NCBI GenBank assembly: GCA_017960705.1
Contig: JAGCYR010000136.1
Location: forward strand, 1-20,649
Source: Clostridia bacterium
GTDB taxonomy: Bacteria > Bacillota > Clostridia > Oscillospirales > CAG-272
Length of the DNA stretch: 20,649 nt
Direction: 5' to 3'
The notes under the pieces are model-generated. The model was not told the origin of the DNA. It saw only the letters and a list, made by a program, of their open reading frames with translations, and did no database searches. Shown here piece by piece: positions 1-7,735 of this stretch. A program made the position numbers and the translations under genes. Position 1 is the first letter of the stretch, and each line of letters starts with the position of its first letter.

Positions 1-1208
1 CACGGCTCGGGCTGGAGCGTATCACCGACCTGCTCGCGCGGCTCGGGAACCCCGAAAAAGAGCTGCGCTGCCTGCACGTCGCCGGCACCAACGGAAAGGG
101 GTCGGTCGCGGTCTATCTGTCGTCCGTCCTCGGCGCGGCGGGCTTCTCGGTCGGGCTCTACACCTCCCCGAATCTGGTCCGCGTGAACGAGCGGATCGCA
201 GTCGACGGCGAACCGATACCCGACGCCGACCTCGACCGCCTCTTGGAAACGGTCGAAAAAGCGGCGAAAGAGACCGAAACGGCGCTCTCCGACCCCCCGA
301 CGCAGTTCGAGATCTGGACGGCGATCGCTTTCCTTTATTTCAAAGAAAAGGGAGTCGACTACGTCGTGCTCGAGACCGGGCTCGGCGGCGAGTTCGACGC
401 GACCAACGTGATCCCCGGAAACGTCGCGGCGATCCTCACCAAGATCGACCTCGACCACACCGAATACCTCGGCGGCACGATCGAGAAGATCGCCGAGACC
501 AAAAGCAAGATCGTCAAAGCGGCGTGCGAGTCGGGCTGCGTGATCTCGGCGTCCCAGGATCCCGCCGCGGAGCAAGTGATCCGCCGGCGCGCGGACGAGG
601 TCGGGGTGACCCCGGTCTTCGTCGAGCCGCCCGAACCGGGGGACTTCTTCGGGATCTGCGAGCGCTTCACCTACCGCGGGATCGACCTCTCGCCCTCGCT
701 CGGCGGGATCCACCAGATCGAGAACGCCTGTATCGCCTGCGAGACCGCTCTGCGGTTAGGGATCGAGCCCGATCGGATCGCGCTCGGGATCTCGTCCGCC
801 CACCATCCGGGACGGCTGGAACTGCTCTCGTCAGATCCCGTGATACTCTACGACGGCGGGCACAACCCGAACGGCATCACCGCCCTGAACGAATCTCTCG
901 ACCGCTATTTCCCCGGGCGCGGAATGACCGTGATCTTCGCCTGTATGAAGGATAAGGAGATCGCCCCGTCGCTCCGGCTTCTCGCGGAGCCCGGACGCAG
1001 TTTCCTCTTCACGACCGTACGGAACAATCCCCGCGCTCTCCCCGCCGCCGACCTTGCCGCCAAAGCCGCGGAACTCGGGATCACGGGCGAGCCCTGCGAT
1101 ACCCTTGCGGAGGCGATCGAGCGGGCGAAAGAGGCGGGCAAAATGATCCTGATCTGCGGCTCGCTCTACCTCTACGCCGACCTGCCGGGCGAGTTGCGCA
1201 CCATCTGA
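1..1208 (+). CDS. folC: Folylpolyglutamate synthase / dihydrofolate synthase, 5'-truncated by window edge
   Basis: The enzyme adds glutamate to folates (and often to dihydropteroate) with ATP, in the cytoplasm. The frame is open from base 3, so the start lies before the window. The first visible residues already carry the ATP-binding loop HVAGTNGKGS (about bases 78-107), followed by YTSPNLVRVNERI, the LETGLGGEFDATN segment, the TKIDLDHTEYLG metal/ATP segment, a GIHQIENA helix, HPGRLELL, and the C-terminal domain motif YDGGHNPNG with FACMKDKE. This is the standard Mur-ligase-like order of FolC, and only a short N-terminal piece seems missing. A strong terminator follows directly after the TGA at 1206-1208, so this is the end of a transcription unit. 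FolC and MurC-F ligases share a fold, but the DGGHNPNG and LETGLGG motifs favour FolC. Another folate gene, metF, lies at the far end of the window. Confidence 0.95.
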   Translation, partial: RLGLERITDLLARLGNPEKELRCLHVAGTNGKGSVAVYLSSVLGAAGFSVGLYTSPNLVRVNERIAVDGEPIPDADLDRLLETVEKAAKETETALSDPPTQFEIWTAIAFLYFKEKGVDYVVLETGLGGEFDATNVIPGNVAAILTKIDLDHTEYLGGTIEKIAETKSKIVKAACESGCVISASQDPAAEQVIRRRADEVGVTPVFVEPPEPGDFFGICERFTYRGIDLSPSLGGIHQIENACIACETALRLGIEPDRIALGISSAHHPGRLELLSSDPVILYDGGHNPNGITALNESLDRYFPGRGMTVIFACMKDKEIAPSLRLLAEPGRSFLFTTVRNNPRALPAADLAAKAAELGITGEPCDTLAEAIERAKEAGKMILICGSLYLYADLPGELRTI

Positions 1209-1224
1209 TTTTCAAAGCAATACG

Positions 1225-1254
1225 CCGCCTCCCTTTACCGGGGGGCGGTTTTCA
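1225..1254 (+). terminator. Rho-independent terminator of folC
   Basis: CCGCCTCCC (1225-1233) pairs with GGGGGGCGG (1240-1248) in a 9-bp stem with one T-G pair and a 6-nt loop. A run of T follows. It starts 16 nt after the folC stop. Confidence 0.85.
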
Positions 1255-1306
1255 TTTTTTCCGTCCGACAAAGGTTTTTTCTGCCTGTTCTTCCGATTAT
1301 TGTTCC

Positions 1307-1336
1307 TTGCCTCGGGGGTCGCTTTCGGGGTATAAT
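1307..1336 (+). promoter_or_regulatory. Sigma-A promoter of the SleB-like hydrolase gene
   Basis: The -35 hexamer TTGCCT (1307-1312) and a perfect -10 TATAAT (1331-1336) are separated by 18 bp. Transcription would start near 1343. This rules out the upstream in-frame ATG at 1335, which overlaps the -10 box. Confidence 0.75.
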
Positions 1337-1400
1337 GGAACTGCCGGAAGAAAAAAACGAAACGGGAAAGACCGGCGTCCCCGGGAAAGGAATACATAGT

Positions 1401-2285
1401 ATGACCCCGCGCTCCCCAACCATACGCGTCTGTGCGCTTCTTCTGTCTCTTTGCTGCCTTGCCCTCCCCGCTCTGCCCGCCCTTGCCGCGGGGGAGAAAA
1501 CGCTCCCCGCCTACGCCGTCCCCGACCGTTCGCTCGCCTCTCACAAAGCCCTTACCGTCCGCTTCGGCAGGATGCGGCTCGCCATGACGGGACGGCTGAT
1601 CGACGGGACCCCCTACCTGCCCGTGTCCGAGCTCTGCGACGCGTTTTCCGACTGCACGGTGAAGAACGCCCCCGACGGCTGGACGCTCGACGCGCCGGGG
1701 CTCTCGGTCTCGGGCTGGAGCGGCGCGACTTACCTGACCGTAAACGGGCGGGTGTTCTACGACCCGCATCCCGTAGCGATCCTCTCGGACGGAGATCTCT
1801 ACGTCCCGCTCGAGACGGCGAAGCGGCTGACGGGCTTCACGATCGTATTCACCCCGGCGACCGCGACGGTCACGATCTCGGGCAGCTTCACGCCCCCGGC
1901 TTCGGGGGACTCTGTCTACGACCCCGACGCGCTGTACTGGCTCTCGCGCATCATTTCGGCGGAGAGCCGCGGGGAGCCGCTCCCGGGACAGATCGCCGTC
2001 GGAAACGTGATTTTGAACCGCGTGCGTTCGACCGCCTTCCCGAACACCATCTGGGGCGTGATCTTCGATCGCAAGGACGGGGTGCAGTTCACCCCGATCG
2101 CCAACGGCACGGTCTACGCCGCCCCCTACTGGATCTCGACCGTCGCGGCGAAGATCTGTCTCGAGGGCTACTCGGTCTCGACCTCGGCGCTCTTCTTCTA
2201 CGAACCGTCGAAGGCGACCTCCTACTGGATCGAGAACAACCGCCCGTACCTCTTCACCGTCGGTCATCACCGCTTCTTCTCCTAA
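1401..2285 (+). CDS. Secreted SleB/CwlJ-type cell wall hydrolase with copper-amine-oxidase-N-like domain
   Basis: A 294-residue exported protein predicted to cleave peptidoglycan outside the membrane. Residues 1-30 are a signal peptide (two Arg in the first nine residues, then a Leu/Ala-rich core ending at ALA-AG). Residues about 50-160 resemble the copper-amine-oxidase N-terminal domain found as a wall-attachment module in Bacillota, with LIDGTPYLPVSEL and GDLYVPLE repeats. Residues about 175-294 match the SleB/CwlJ hydrolase_2 domain: LSRIISAESRGEP, with the likely catalytic Glu at 188, then GQIAVGNVILNRV, FPNTIWGVIFD and VQFTPIANG. The start at 1401 is chosen because GGGAAAGG lies 10 nt upstream and the signal peptide begins there; the earlier ATG at 1335 sits in the promoter. 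SleB/CwlJ proteins act in spore cortex breakdown, so a role in germination or wall turnover is plausible but not shown. It is a single-gene unit between its own promoter and terminator. Confidence 0.85.
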   Translation: MTPRSPTIRVCALLLSLCCLALPALPALAAGEKTLPAYAVPDRSLASHKALTVRFGRMRLAMTGRLIDGTPYLPVSELCDAFSDCTVKNAPDGWTLDAPGLSVSGWSGATYLTVNGRVFYDPHPVAILSDGDLYVPLETAKRLTGFTIVFTPATATVTISGSFTPPASGDSVYDPDALYWLSRIISAESRGEPLPGQIAVGNVILNRVRSTAFPNTIWGVIFDRKDGVQFTPIANGTVYAAPYWISTVAAKICLEGYSVSTSALFFYEPSKATSYWIENNRPYLFTVGHHRFFS

Positions 2286-2289
2286 ATCA

Positions 2290-2316
2290 AAACGCCCTCG
2301 AATCGGGGGCGTTTTC
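2290..2316 (+). terminator. Terminator of the SleB-like gene
   Basis: AAAACGCCCTCG (2290-2301) pairs with CGGGGGCGTTTT (2305-2316), a 12-bp stem with one T-G pair and a 3-nt loop. It begins 5 nt after the stop and ends 4 nt before the next promoter. Confidence 0.9.
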
Positions 2317-2320
2317 GTAT

Positions 2321-2349
2321 TGACAAGAGGGTGGTCTTGTGGTACACTT
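2321..2349 (+). promoter_or_regulatory. Sigma-A promoter of the SGNH esterase gene
   Basis: Perfect -35 TTGACA (2321-2326), 17-bp spacer, -10 TACACT (2344-2349). Transcription would start near 2356, leaving a leader of about 25 nt that contains the ribosome binding site AAAGGA (2369-2374). Confidence 0.85.
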
Positions 2350-2381
2350 TATCCGTATGAATCCTCCGAAAGGAACCGGAT

Positions 2382-3461
2382 ATGAACATTACCGAAATCG
2401 ACAGCAATTTCAAGATCCCCGACGACGTACAGCGGGAGGATCTGGTCTGGCACGACGTCAGGACCGCGCCCGTAGCAATCTACGGGCTCTGCGATCCGAC
2501 CGATCCGTCTGCGCCCTTCCACCGCTTCCCGTTTGAGGTGGGTGAACGCGTGGGAGGAAGGGTGGAGGATCTGAATCTCCGTCCCGCGGGCGGGCGCGTC
2601 CGCTTCACGACCGATTCGCCCTTCGTCGCCCTGCTCTGCGAGACCCACTATAAGATCGGCGTGATGCCGCACATGACGCTTTCCGGCTCGCACGGCTTCG
2701 ATCTCTACGAACACCGGGAGAACGGCGAAACCGTTTTCGTGAAACCGTTTATGCCCCCGACGGCAAAACTCGGGGAGAAGGATTTTGCCGGGATCGTCGA
2801 ACTGACGGACGAAAAGGAGCGCAGCTTCACGCTCAATTTCCCGCCCTACGGAACGGTCAAAAATCTCTGGATCGGGCTGAAAAAGGGCGCCTCTCTCTTT
2901 GACGGGATCCCCTACCGGAACAAACTGCCCGCCGTGTTCTACGGGAGCAGCATCACCGAGGGCGCCTGCGCCTCGCGCCCCGGGCTGACCTACCAGGCGA
3001 TCCTATCCAAGTACCTGAACCTCGATTTCGTCAACCTCGGTTTTGCCGGCGCGGCGAAGGGCGAACCCGAACTCGTCGAGTATATGGCGGGGCTCAAGAT
3101 GTCGTGTTTCGTCTCGGACTACGACCACAACGCCCCCTCGCTCGAGCACCTGCAGGCGACCCTCCCGCCCCTGTATTCCGCCGTCCGGGAGAAAAACCCC
3201 ACCCTTCCCTTCGTGTTTATGACCGCCCCCGGCACGCACGGCTGGAACCGGAAGATCCGCCGCGACTACGTTGAGAGCGTCTGGCGCGACGCGGTCAAGG
3301 CGGGCGACAAGAACGTCTATTTCGTCGACGGCTATACGATCTTCGCCGGCGACCTTGAGGACGAATGCACCGTCGAATGGTGCCACCCGAACGACCTCGG
3401 GATGCGCAAGATGGCGCTCGCCCTGATGCCGGTCTTCAAAAAGATCTACGGGATCAAGTGA
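2382..3461 (+). CDS. Two-domain SGNH/GDSL-type esterase (GxDLY family)
   Basis: A 359-residue cytoplasmic hydrolase with no signal peptide, probably a carbohydrate or small-molecule esterase. Residues about 20-175 form an N-terminal beta-rich domain with the signature GFDLY (105-109) that defines the GxDLY/SGNH N-terminal family. Residues about 183-359 are the SGNH hydrolase domain. Block I is FYGSSITEG with nucleophile Ser190, block II NLGFAGAAKG with Gly223, block III DYDHNAP with Asn250, and block V VEWCHPNDLG with His335. In most relatives the residue three before the block V His is Asp; here it is Glu332. The start is supported by AAAGGA 7 nt upstream. It is monocistronic between its own promoter and terminator. 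The substrate cannot be read from sequence; acetylated sugars are the common guess for the family. Confidence 0.88.
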   Translation: MNITEIDSNFKIPDDVQREDLVWHDVRTAPVAIYGLCDPTDPSAPFHRFPFEVGERVGGRVEDLNLRPAGGRVRFTTDSPFVALLCETHYKIGVMPHMTLSGSHGFDLYEHRENGETVFVKPFMPPTAKLGEKDFAGIVELTDEKERSFTLNFPPYGTVKNLWIGLKKGASLFDGIPYRNKLPAVFYGSSITEGACASRPGLTYQAILSKYLNLDFVNLGFAGAAKGEPELVEYMAGLKMSCFVSDYDHNAPSLEHLQATLPPLYSAVREKNPTLPFVFMTAPGTHGWNRKIRRDYVESVWRDAVKAGDKNVYFVDGYTIFAGDLEDECTVEWCHPNDLGMRKMALALMPVFKKIYGIK

Positions 3462-3478
3462 CCCCGACAAATCAAATA

Positions 3479-3511
3479 ACGGTCACCCGCAAAGCCGGGA
3501 GACCGTTTTTG
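3479..3511 (+). terminator. Terminator of the SGNH esterase gene
   Basis: ACGGTCACCCG (3479-3489) pairs with CGGGAGACCGT (3496-3506) with one A-A mismatch and a 6-nt loop, followed by a T run. It starts 17 nt after the stop codon. Confidence 0.88.
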
Positions 3512-3535
3512 TTTTTCAAGCGAAGCGAACGGGGA

Positions 3536-3564
3536 TTGACAGACGCGCGCGGAGAATGTATAAT
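3536..3564 (+). promoter_or_regulatory. Perfect-consensus sigma-A promoter of the TIR protein gene
   Basis: TTGACA (3536-3541), exactly 17 bp, TATAAT (3559-3564): both hexamers match consensus, so strong basal expression is expected. No operator-like repeat is evident around it. The predicted start is near 3571, giving a leader of about 35 nt with GGAGGG at 3591-3596. Confidence 0.9.
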
Positions 3565-3605
3565 AAAACCATAAATTGACGAGGAAAGACGGAGGGCGTT
3601 TTTTC

Positions 3606-5624
3606 ATGGCAGTCTGGAAATGCAAGTTCTGCGGCGCACCGCTTGAAGTGCCCGAGAGCGGCACAGTCGCATCCTGCGAATACTGCGGGGTCAAGCAAAC
3701 CGTCCCGAAATTGGACGACGAGCGGCGCAATCTGCTGCTTGAGCGGGCGGGACAGTTCCTGCGGAGTAACGAATACGACCGGGCGGCTGCGCTATACGAG
3801 CAGGCGATCAACGAGGGCGGGGACGATCCCGAACTCTTCTGGTCGCTCGTCCTCTGCCGCTACGGGATCGAATACGTTGAGGACGCCGCGACGCATCGCC
3901 GGATCCCGACCGTCAACCGTACGCAGTTTTCCGCCGTTTCAGCGGACCCGGATTACCGGGAAGCAGTCTCCCGCGCCGACGCGCCGCAGCGCGAAATATA
4001 CGAACGCGAGGCGGCGGAGATCGACGCGATCCAGCGCGGGATTTTGGAGATCTCGCAGAAAGAAGAGCCCTTCGACGTTTTCATCTGCTATAAGGAGAGC
4101 GACGCGAACGGACGGCGCACCCCCGACAGCGTTCTGGCGCAGGAACTCTATTACGGGCTGAAAAACGAGGGGTTCAAGGTCTTTTTCTCGCGGATCTCGC
4201 TGGAAGACAAGCTCGGAACGGCGTACGAGCCCTACATCTTCTCGGCGCTCCACTCCGCGAAGGTGATGGTGGTCGTCGGGACCAGGCCCGAATACTTCAA
4301 AGCGGTGTGGGTGAAAAACGAGTGGAGCCGCTATCTTGCCCTGATCAAACAGGGGGAGAAGAAAACGCTGATCCCCGCCTACCGCGATATGGATCCCTAC
4401 GATCTTCCCGACGAATTCGCCGCTCTGCAAGCGCAGGATATGGGGAAGCTCGGCTTTATGCAGGATCTAGTACGAGGGATTAAAAAGATCATCGGTCGCG
4501 CTGCACCCAAGGTCGAACGAACACAAACTCCGGCTACGCCTTCAGTTGTCGGATCGAACATCAATTCCGCATCCAAAAACAATATGCTCGAACGAGGGTT
4601 CCTGTCGTTGGAAGACGGAGAGTGGGAGAAAGCCGATGACATTTTCGAGCAAGTACTCAATTTGGATCTGCATGAAGCTCGCGCCTATATCGGCAAGGTG
4701 CTCGCAAGTCGAAAGTTCACCACGACCGACGCTCTCGCAGATTGTACCGACCTGATCGACGATGATAAGAACTTTGAGAAAGCGATCCGCTTTGCCGATG
4801 AAGAATACAAGGTAGAACTAAAAGCAATCGCAGAAAAGATTTGTCAAAATGTTTTGGGAAAGAAATATGGAATAGCCGCCGCTATCCCGCTTGACTCGCT
4901 TTCCGGTTGCTATCAAGCGGAACCGCTGTTCCGTGAGCTCGGCGACTATATGGACTCCGCCGAACGTGCTGATTTCTGCGCAAAAGAAATCGAGCGACGT
5001 CACAGTGTCCTTGAGAAAGAGACACTCAACGCCCTTTATAACACAAAATTCCTTCGCGTTTACTCGATTTTGTCAATGTTTTTCCTGTTTCTGTTCGGAA
5101 TCCTTATGTCTTCGCAACTGACAAACGCTCTCTTTATCTGGGTTCTTATTACCGTTACATTGTTAATCGTCGGAATTGTAGTTTGCGTTTCTCTTAATGA
5201 AAAAAAGTGGATTAGTGTCGTTTCCATTATCCCTGCCTTTTTCAGCGGTTTAGTGTTGCTTTTTGATGCAGCATTTGATGACCTTCTCTCCACGGTTGTC
5301 TCATCGATAGTCGCTTTTGCGTTTTACCTTCTGATCGTCCTCACCCAAATCAAACTTGAATTAAAGCACTTTGTTGTACCCAGTGGAACTACCTGCATCA
5401 AAAGGATGAAATACGCAAACAAAACCTTCTCAGCCGTCACAATTCCTACAACCGTCACAAGCATTGAAGACGACGCATTTTTCGGATGTGCCAACTTAAC
5501 AAAGATCTACTATAACGGAACAAAGAACGCTTGGAATGAGATTCGCAAGTCCGGTAGGTGGATCAGCGGTATGAAAAGTTTTTTAGTGCAATGCTCAGAC
5601 GGGCAATTTAAGTATTCAAAATAA
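3606..5624 (+). CDS. Zinc ribbon-TPR-TIR protein with four membrane segments and BspA-like LRR tail
   Basis: A 672-residue multidomain protein. Residues 1-30 form a zinc ribbon (C6-C9 and C24-C27). Residues about 43-90 resemble a TPR (AGQFLRSNEYDRAAALYEQA). Residues about 155-295 are a TIR domain: FDVFICYKESD, then FKVFFSRISLEDKLG, AYEPYIFSALHSAKVMVVVG, and WVKNEWSRY. Glu208 in AYEPYIF aligns with the catalytic Glu region of NAD-cleaving TIR domains such as SARM1, so NADase activity is possible. Residues about 327-370 look like another TPR. Four hydrophobic segments lie near 482-501, 508-529, 535-554 and 559-581. Residues about 605-640 resemble one BspA-type leucine-rich unit (VTIPTTVTSIEDDAFFGC). 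An even number of membrane passes would place both ends on the same side. The ATG at 3606 has GGAGGG 9 nt upstream; an upstream TTG at 3576 has none. Similar zinc ribbon-TIR proteins are widespread in gut Clostridia; their function is not settled. From about base 4450 the GC content falls. Confidence 0.85.
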   Translation: MAVWKCKFCGAPLEVPESGTVASCEYCGVKQTVPKLDDERRNLLLERAGQFLRSNEYDRAAALYEQAINEGGDDPELFWSLVLCRYGIEYVEDAATHRRIPTVNRTQFSAVSADPDYREAVSRADAPQREIYEREAAEIDAIQRGILEISQKEEPFDVFICYKESDANGRRTPDSVLAQELYYGLKNEGFKVFFSRISLEDKLGTAYEPYIFSALHSAKVMVVVGTRPEYFKAVWVKNEWSRYLALIKQGEKKTLIPAYRDMDPYDLPDEFAALQAQDMGKLGFMQDLVRGIKKIIGRAAPKVERTQTPATPSVVGSNINSASKNNMLERGFLSLEDGEWEKADDIFEQVLNLDLHEARAYIGKVLASRKFTTTDALADCTDLIDDDKNFEKAIRFADEEYKVELKAIAEKICQNVLGKKYGIAAAIPLDSLSGCYQAEPLFRELGDYMDSAERADFCAKEIERRHSVLEKETLNALYNTKFLRVYSILSMFFLFLFGILMSSQLTNALFIWVLITVTLLIVGIVVCVSLNEKKWISVVSIIPAFFSGLVLLFDAAFDDLLSTVVSSIVAFAFYLLIVLTQIKLELKHFVVPSGTTCIKRMKYANKTFSAVTIPTTVTSIEDDAFFGCANLTKIYYNGTKNAWNEIRKSGRWISGMKSFLVQCSDGQFKYSK

Positions 5625-5629
5625 CCGAA

Positions 5630-5675
5630 CAAAAAACAGCGCGAGTCGCCGACCGATCATTTCGGTCGACGACTC
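5630..5675. terminator. Bidirectional terminator between convergent TIR and transketolase genes
   Basis: GAGTCGCCGACCG (5643-5655) pairs with CGGTCGACGACTC with one mismatch around a 7-nt loop. The stem is flanked by an A run on the left and a T run on the right, so it can serve both the rightward TIR gene and the leftward transketolase operon. Confidence 0.85.
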
Positions 5676-5695
5676 TGTTTTTTGCTTTTTTCGGT

Positions 5696-6640
5696 TTACT
5701 TCTTCCGTGCGATCGCGGATTTGGCGCGGGAGACGATCTCGGAGGAGGTCAGCCCGTAGTATTCGAGCAGCTGCGGGACCTTGCCGCTCCGACCGAAGGT
5801 ATCGCGCACGCCGACGCGTTCGACCGGGACCGGGCAGTTCTCCGCGAGCGCCTCGCAGACGGCGGATCCGAGCCCCCCGATGATATTGTGTTCCTCGGCG
5901 GTGACGACGGCGCCGGTCTTGCCCGCGGACTGCAACAGAAGCTCCGCGTCCAGCGGCTTCAGCGTGTGCATATCGATCACCTCAGCGGAGACGCCCTCGG
6001 ACGCGAGTTGTTCGGCGGCTTCAAGCGCGAGATGCACCATATAGCCGATCGCGACGATCGTCACGTCGCTCCCCTCGCGGAGCAGTCTTCCCTTACCGAT
6101 CTCGAACGGGGCGACGTTGTCTCCCGCGGTCACTTCGGGCACGGCGTACCGACCGAAGCGGAGATAGACGGGACCCTCCCATTTCAAAGCCGCTTCGACG
6201 GCGAGATAGGTCTCGGGTCCGTCGGCGGGGCAGATCACAGTCATTCCGGGGATCACGCGCATCAGGGCAAAATCCTCGCAGCACTGGTGGGTCGCGCCGT
6301 CCTCGCCGACCGTGATCCCGGCGTGGGTCGCGCCGATCTTGACGTTCAGGTGGGGATAGGCGACCGAGTTGCGCACCTGCTCGAAGGCGCGGCCTGCGGC
6401 GAACATGGCAAACGACGAAACGAACGGGATGGTCCCGGTCGAGGCGATGCCGGCGGCGACGCTCATCATATTGCCCTCGGCGATCCCGCAGTCAAAGAAG
6501 CGGTCGGGGTGTTCCTTCGCGAAAAGGCAGGTCTTGGTCGCCTGCGAAAGGTCGGCGTCCAGCACCACGAAGGGGTACTTGTCCGCGAGCGCCACCAACG
6601 CTTTTCCGTACGCTTCACGGGTTGCGATCTTGTCAGCCAT
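5696..6640 (-). CDS. Transketolase, C-terminal subunit
   Basis: A 314-residue subunit carrying the pyrimidine-binding and C-terminal domains of transketolase, the thiamine-diphosphate enzyme that moves two-carbon units between sugar phosphates in the pentose phosphate pathway. Visible motifs are VVLDADLSQATKT, then FFDCGIAEGNM with Glu55 expected to activate the cofactor, SFAMFAAGRAFEQVRN, and ATHAGITVGEDGATHQ. The C-terminal domain contains VVTAEEHNIIGGLGSAV. It needs the N-terminal subunit encoded just upstream: the two genes overlap by 8 nt, which favours translational coupling and equal amounts. The length is normal for the split form common in Clostridia and archaea. DXS-like enzymes share the fold, but the separate subunits and the SQATKT region favour transketolase. 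Confidence 0.93.
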   Translation of the reverse strand: MADKIATREAYGKALVALADKYPFVVLDADLSQATKTCLFAKEHPDRFFDCGIAEGNMMSVAAGIASTGTIPFVSSFAMFAAGRAFEQVRNSVAYPHLNVKIGATHAGITVGEDGATHQCCEDFALMRVIPGMTVICPADGPETYLAVEAALKWEGPVYLRFGRYAVPEVTAGDNVAPFEIGKGRLLREGSDVTIVAIGYMVHLALEAAEQLASEGVSAEVIDMHTLKPLDAELLLQSAGKTGAVVTAEEHNIIGGLGSAVCEALAENCPVPVERVGVRDTFGRSGKVPQLLEYYGLTSSEIVSRAKSAIARKK

Positions 6641-7493
6641 TCTTTACGAACCTCCCTTCGATCTCTTCGGGGGTCAGACCGAGATCGGCGAGCCCGACCC
6701 GGTACAGATCCTCTTTCGGCGCGGCGCCGTGCCACTGGACGGCGTTCTCCATATACGAGACGCCCTTGCCCTTGATCGATTTGGCGATAATGGCGGTGGG
6801 CTTTCCCTTGACCCCGCGCGCCGCCGTGAACGCCGCTTCGATCTGGTCGAAGTCGTGGGCGTCGATCGAGATCACGTTCCACCCGAAGGCGGCGAACTTC
6901 AGATTGTGCGGCGTCGGGTTCATCACTTCCTCGATCGTGCCGTCGATCTGCAGACCGTTCCAGTCGACGATCGCGACGAGGTTATCGAGGTGATAGTGAG
7001 AAGCGAACATCGCGGCTTCCCAGACCTGTCCCTCTTCGCTCTCGCCGTCGCCGAGGATGGTATACACGCGGTAGTCCTTCCCCGCCGTTTTCCCGGCGAG
7101 CGCCATCCCGCACGCGGCGGAAATGCCCAGCCCGAGAGAGCCCGTCGACATATCCACGCCGGGGATCCCCTTCATATCCGGGTGACCCTGCAAGCGGCTG
7201 TCGATCTTGCGCAGCGTTTTCAGTTCCTCCACCGGGAAGAAGCCGCGCTCGGCGAGCGTCGCGTAGAGGGCGGGGGCGGTATGCCCCTTCGAGAGGACGA
7301 AGCGGTCACGGTCCGTCGCTTTCGGGTTCGCGGGGTCGACCTTCATCTCCTTGAAATAGAGATACGTCAAAAGCTCCGCGATCGAGAGCGATCCGCCGGG
7401 ATGCCCGCATCCGGCGTTATAAACGCCGTCGAGGATCCCGATCCGGACCCGATTCGCCGTTTCGGCAAGGGTCTTCTTTTCGGATTGGTTCAT
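6633..7493 (-). CDS. Transketolase, N-terminal subunit
   Basis: A 286-residue subunit with the thiamine-diphosphate pyrophosphate-binding domain. Motifs are GHPGGSLSIAELL (His31), RFVLSKGHTAPALYA (His71), RLQGHPD (His104), TGSLGLGISAACGMA, and the cofactor/metal signature beginning ILGDGESEEGQ (GDG 148-150) and ending near Asn179. The start at 7493 is chosen because AAGGAG sits 5 nt upstream on the same strand and the family begins here; an in-frame ATG 51 nt further upstream lies at the predicted transcription start, with no ribosome site. It is the first gene of a two-gene operon with the C-terminal subunit, overlapping it by 8 nt. It is transcribed divergently from der. Confidence 0.93.
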   Translation of the reverse strand: MNQSEKKTLAETANRVRIGILDGVYNAGCGHPGGSLSIAELLTYLYFKEMKVDPANPKATDRDRFVLSKGHTAPALYATLAERGFFPVEELKTLRKIDSRLQGHPDMKGIPGVDMSTGSLGLGISAACGMALAGKTAGKDYRVYTILGDGESEEGQVWEAAMFASHYHLDNLVAIVDWNGLQIDGTIEEVMNPTPHNLKFAAFGWNVISIDAHDFDQIEAAFTAARGVKGKPTAIIAKSIKGKGVSYMENAVQWHGAAPKEDLYRVGLADLGLTPEEIEGRFVKNG

Positions 7494-7549
7494 AATGGCT
7501 CCTTCAGTCGTATTCCGCCGCGCGGCGGTGGATCGATCTTCCACCTTCC

Positions 7550-7578
7550 ATTGTACCGCAATCCGCCCGTTCTGTCAA
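7550..7578 (-). promoter_or_regulatory. Sigma-A promoter of the transketolase operon
   Basis: On the minus strand, TTGACA (complement of 7573-7578), a 17-bp spacer and TACAAT (complement of 7550-7555). The leader of about 50 nt contains a perfect 14-nt palindrome CCGCCGCGCGGCGG (7515-7528) and an inverted repeat GGTGGA/TCCACC (7527-7532 and 7540-7545) close to the transcription start. Confidence 0.85.
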
Positions 7579-7660
7579 GGTCAAAGAGGGGGTTCGGGGT
7601 CTCTTTTCGACGCTTTTTTTCGCGCGAGCGCGGGCGCGGGCTTTTTTTCGTCTTCCCCGC

Positions 7661-7689
7661 TTGTCAAAACGGCGGGATTATGGTATAAT
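7661..7689 (+). promoter_or_regulatory. Sigma-A promoter of der
   Basis: TTGTCA (7661-7666), 17-bp spacer, TATAAT (7684-7689). It is back to back with the transketolase promoter, about 80 bp apart. The interval holds an 11-nt direct repeat, GC-T7-CG, at 7612-7622 and 7640-7650, of unknown meaning. Confidence 0.85.
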
Positions 7690-7735
7690 GATAAACTGTA
7701 TAGGTATGAAACGCGTCTCGATGAAAGGATACGGT

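Noticed and set aside
1335..1400. Upstream start for the SleB-like protein
   Set aside because: The ATG at 1335 overlaps the -10 box, so it would not be in the mRNA, and it would bury the signal peptide.
3606..5624. Thoeris defence system
   Set aside because: The TIR gene stands alone with its own promoter and terminator; no ThsA-like SIR2/SLOG effector gene is adjacent.
7612..7650. Direct repeat GC-T7-CG (7612-7622 and 7640-7650) as a terminator or element
   Set aside because: No good stem precedes either T run and no gene ends there; in this GC-rich spacer the repeat may be chance.
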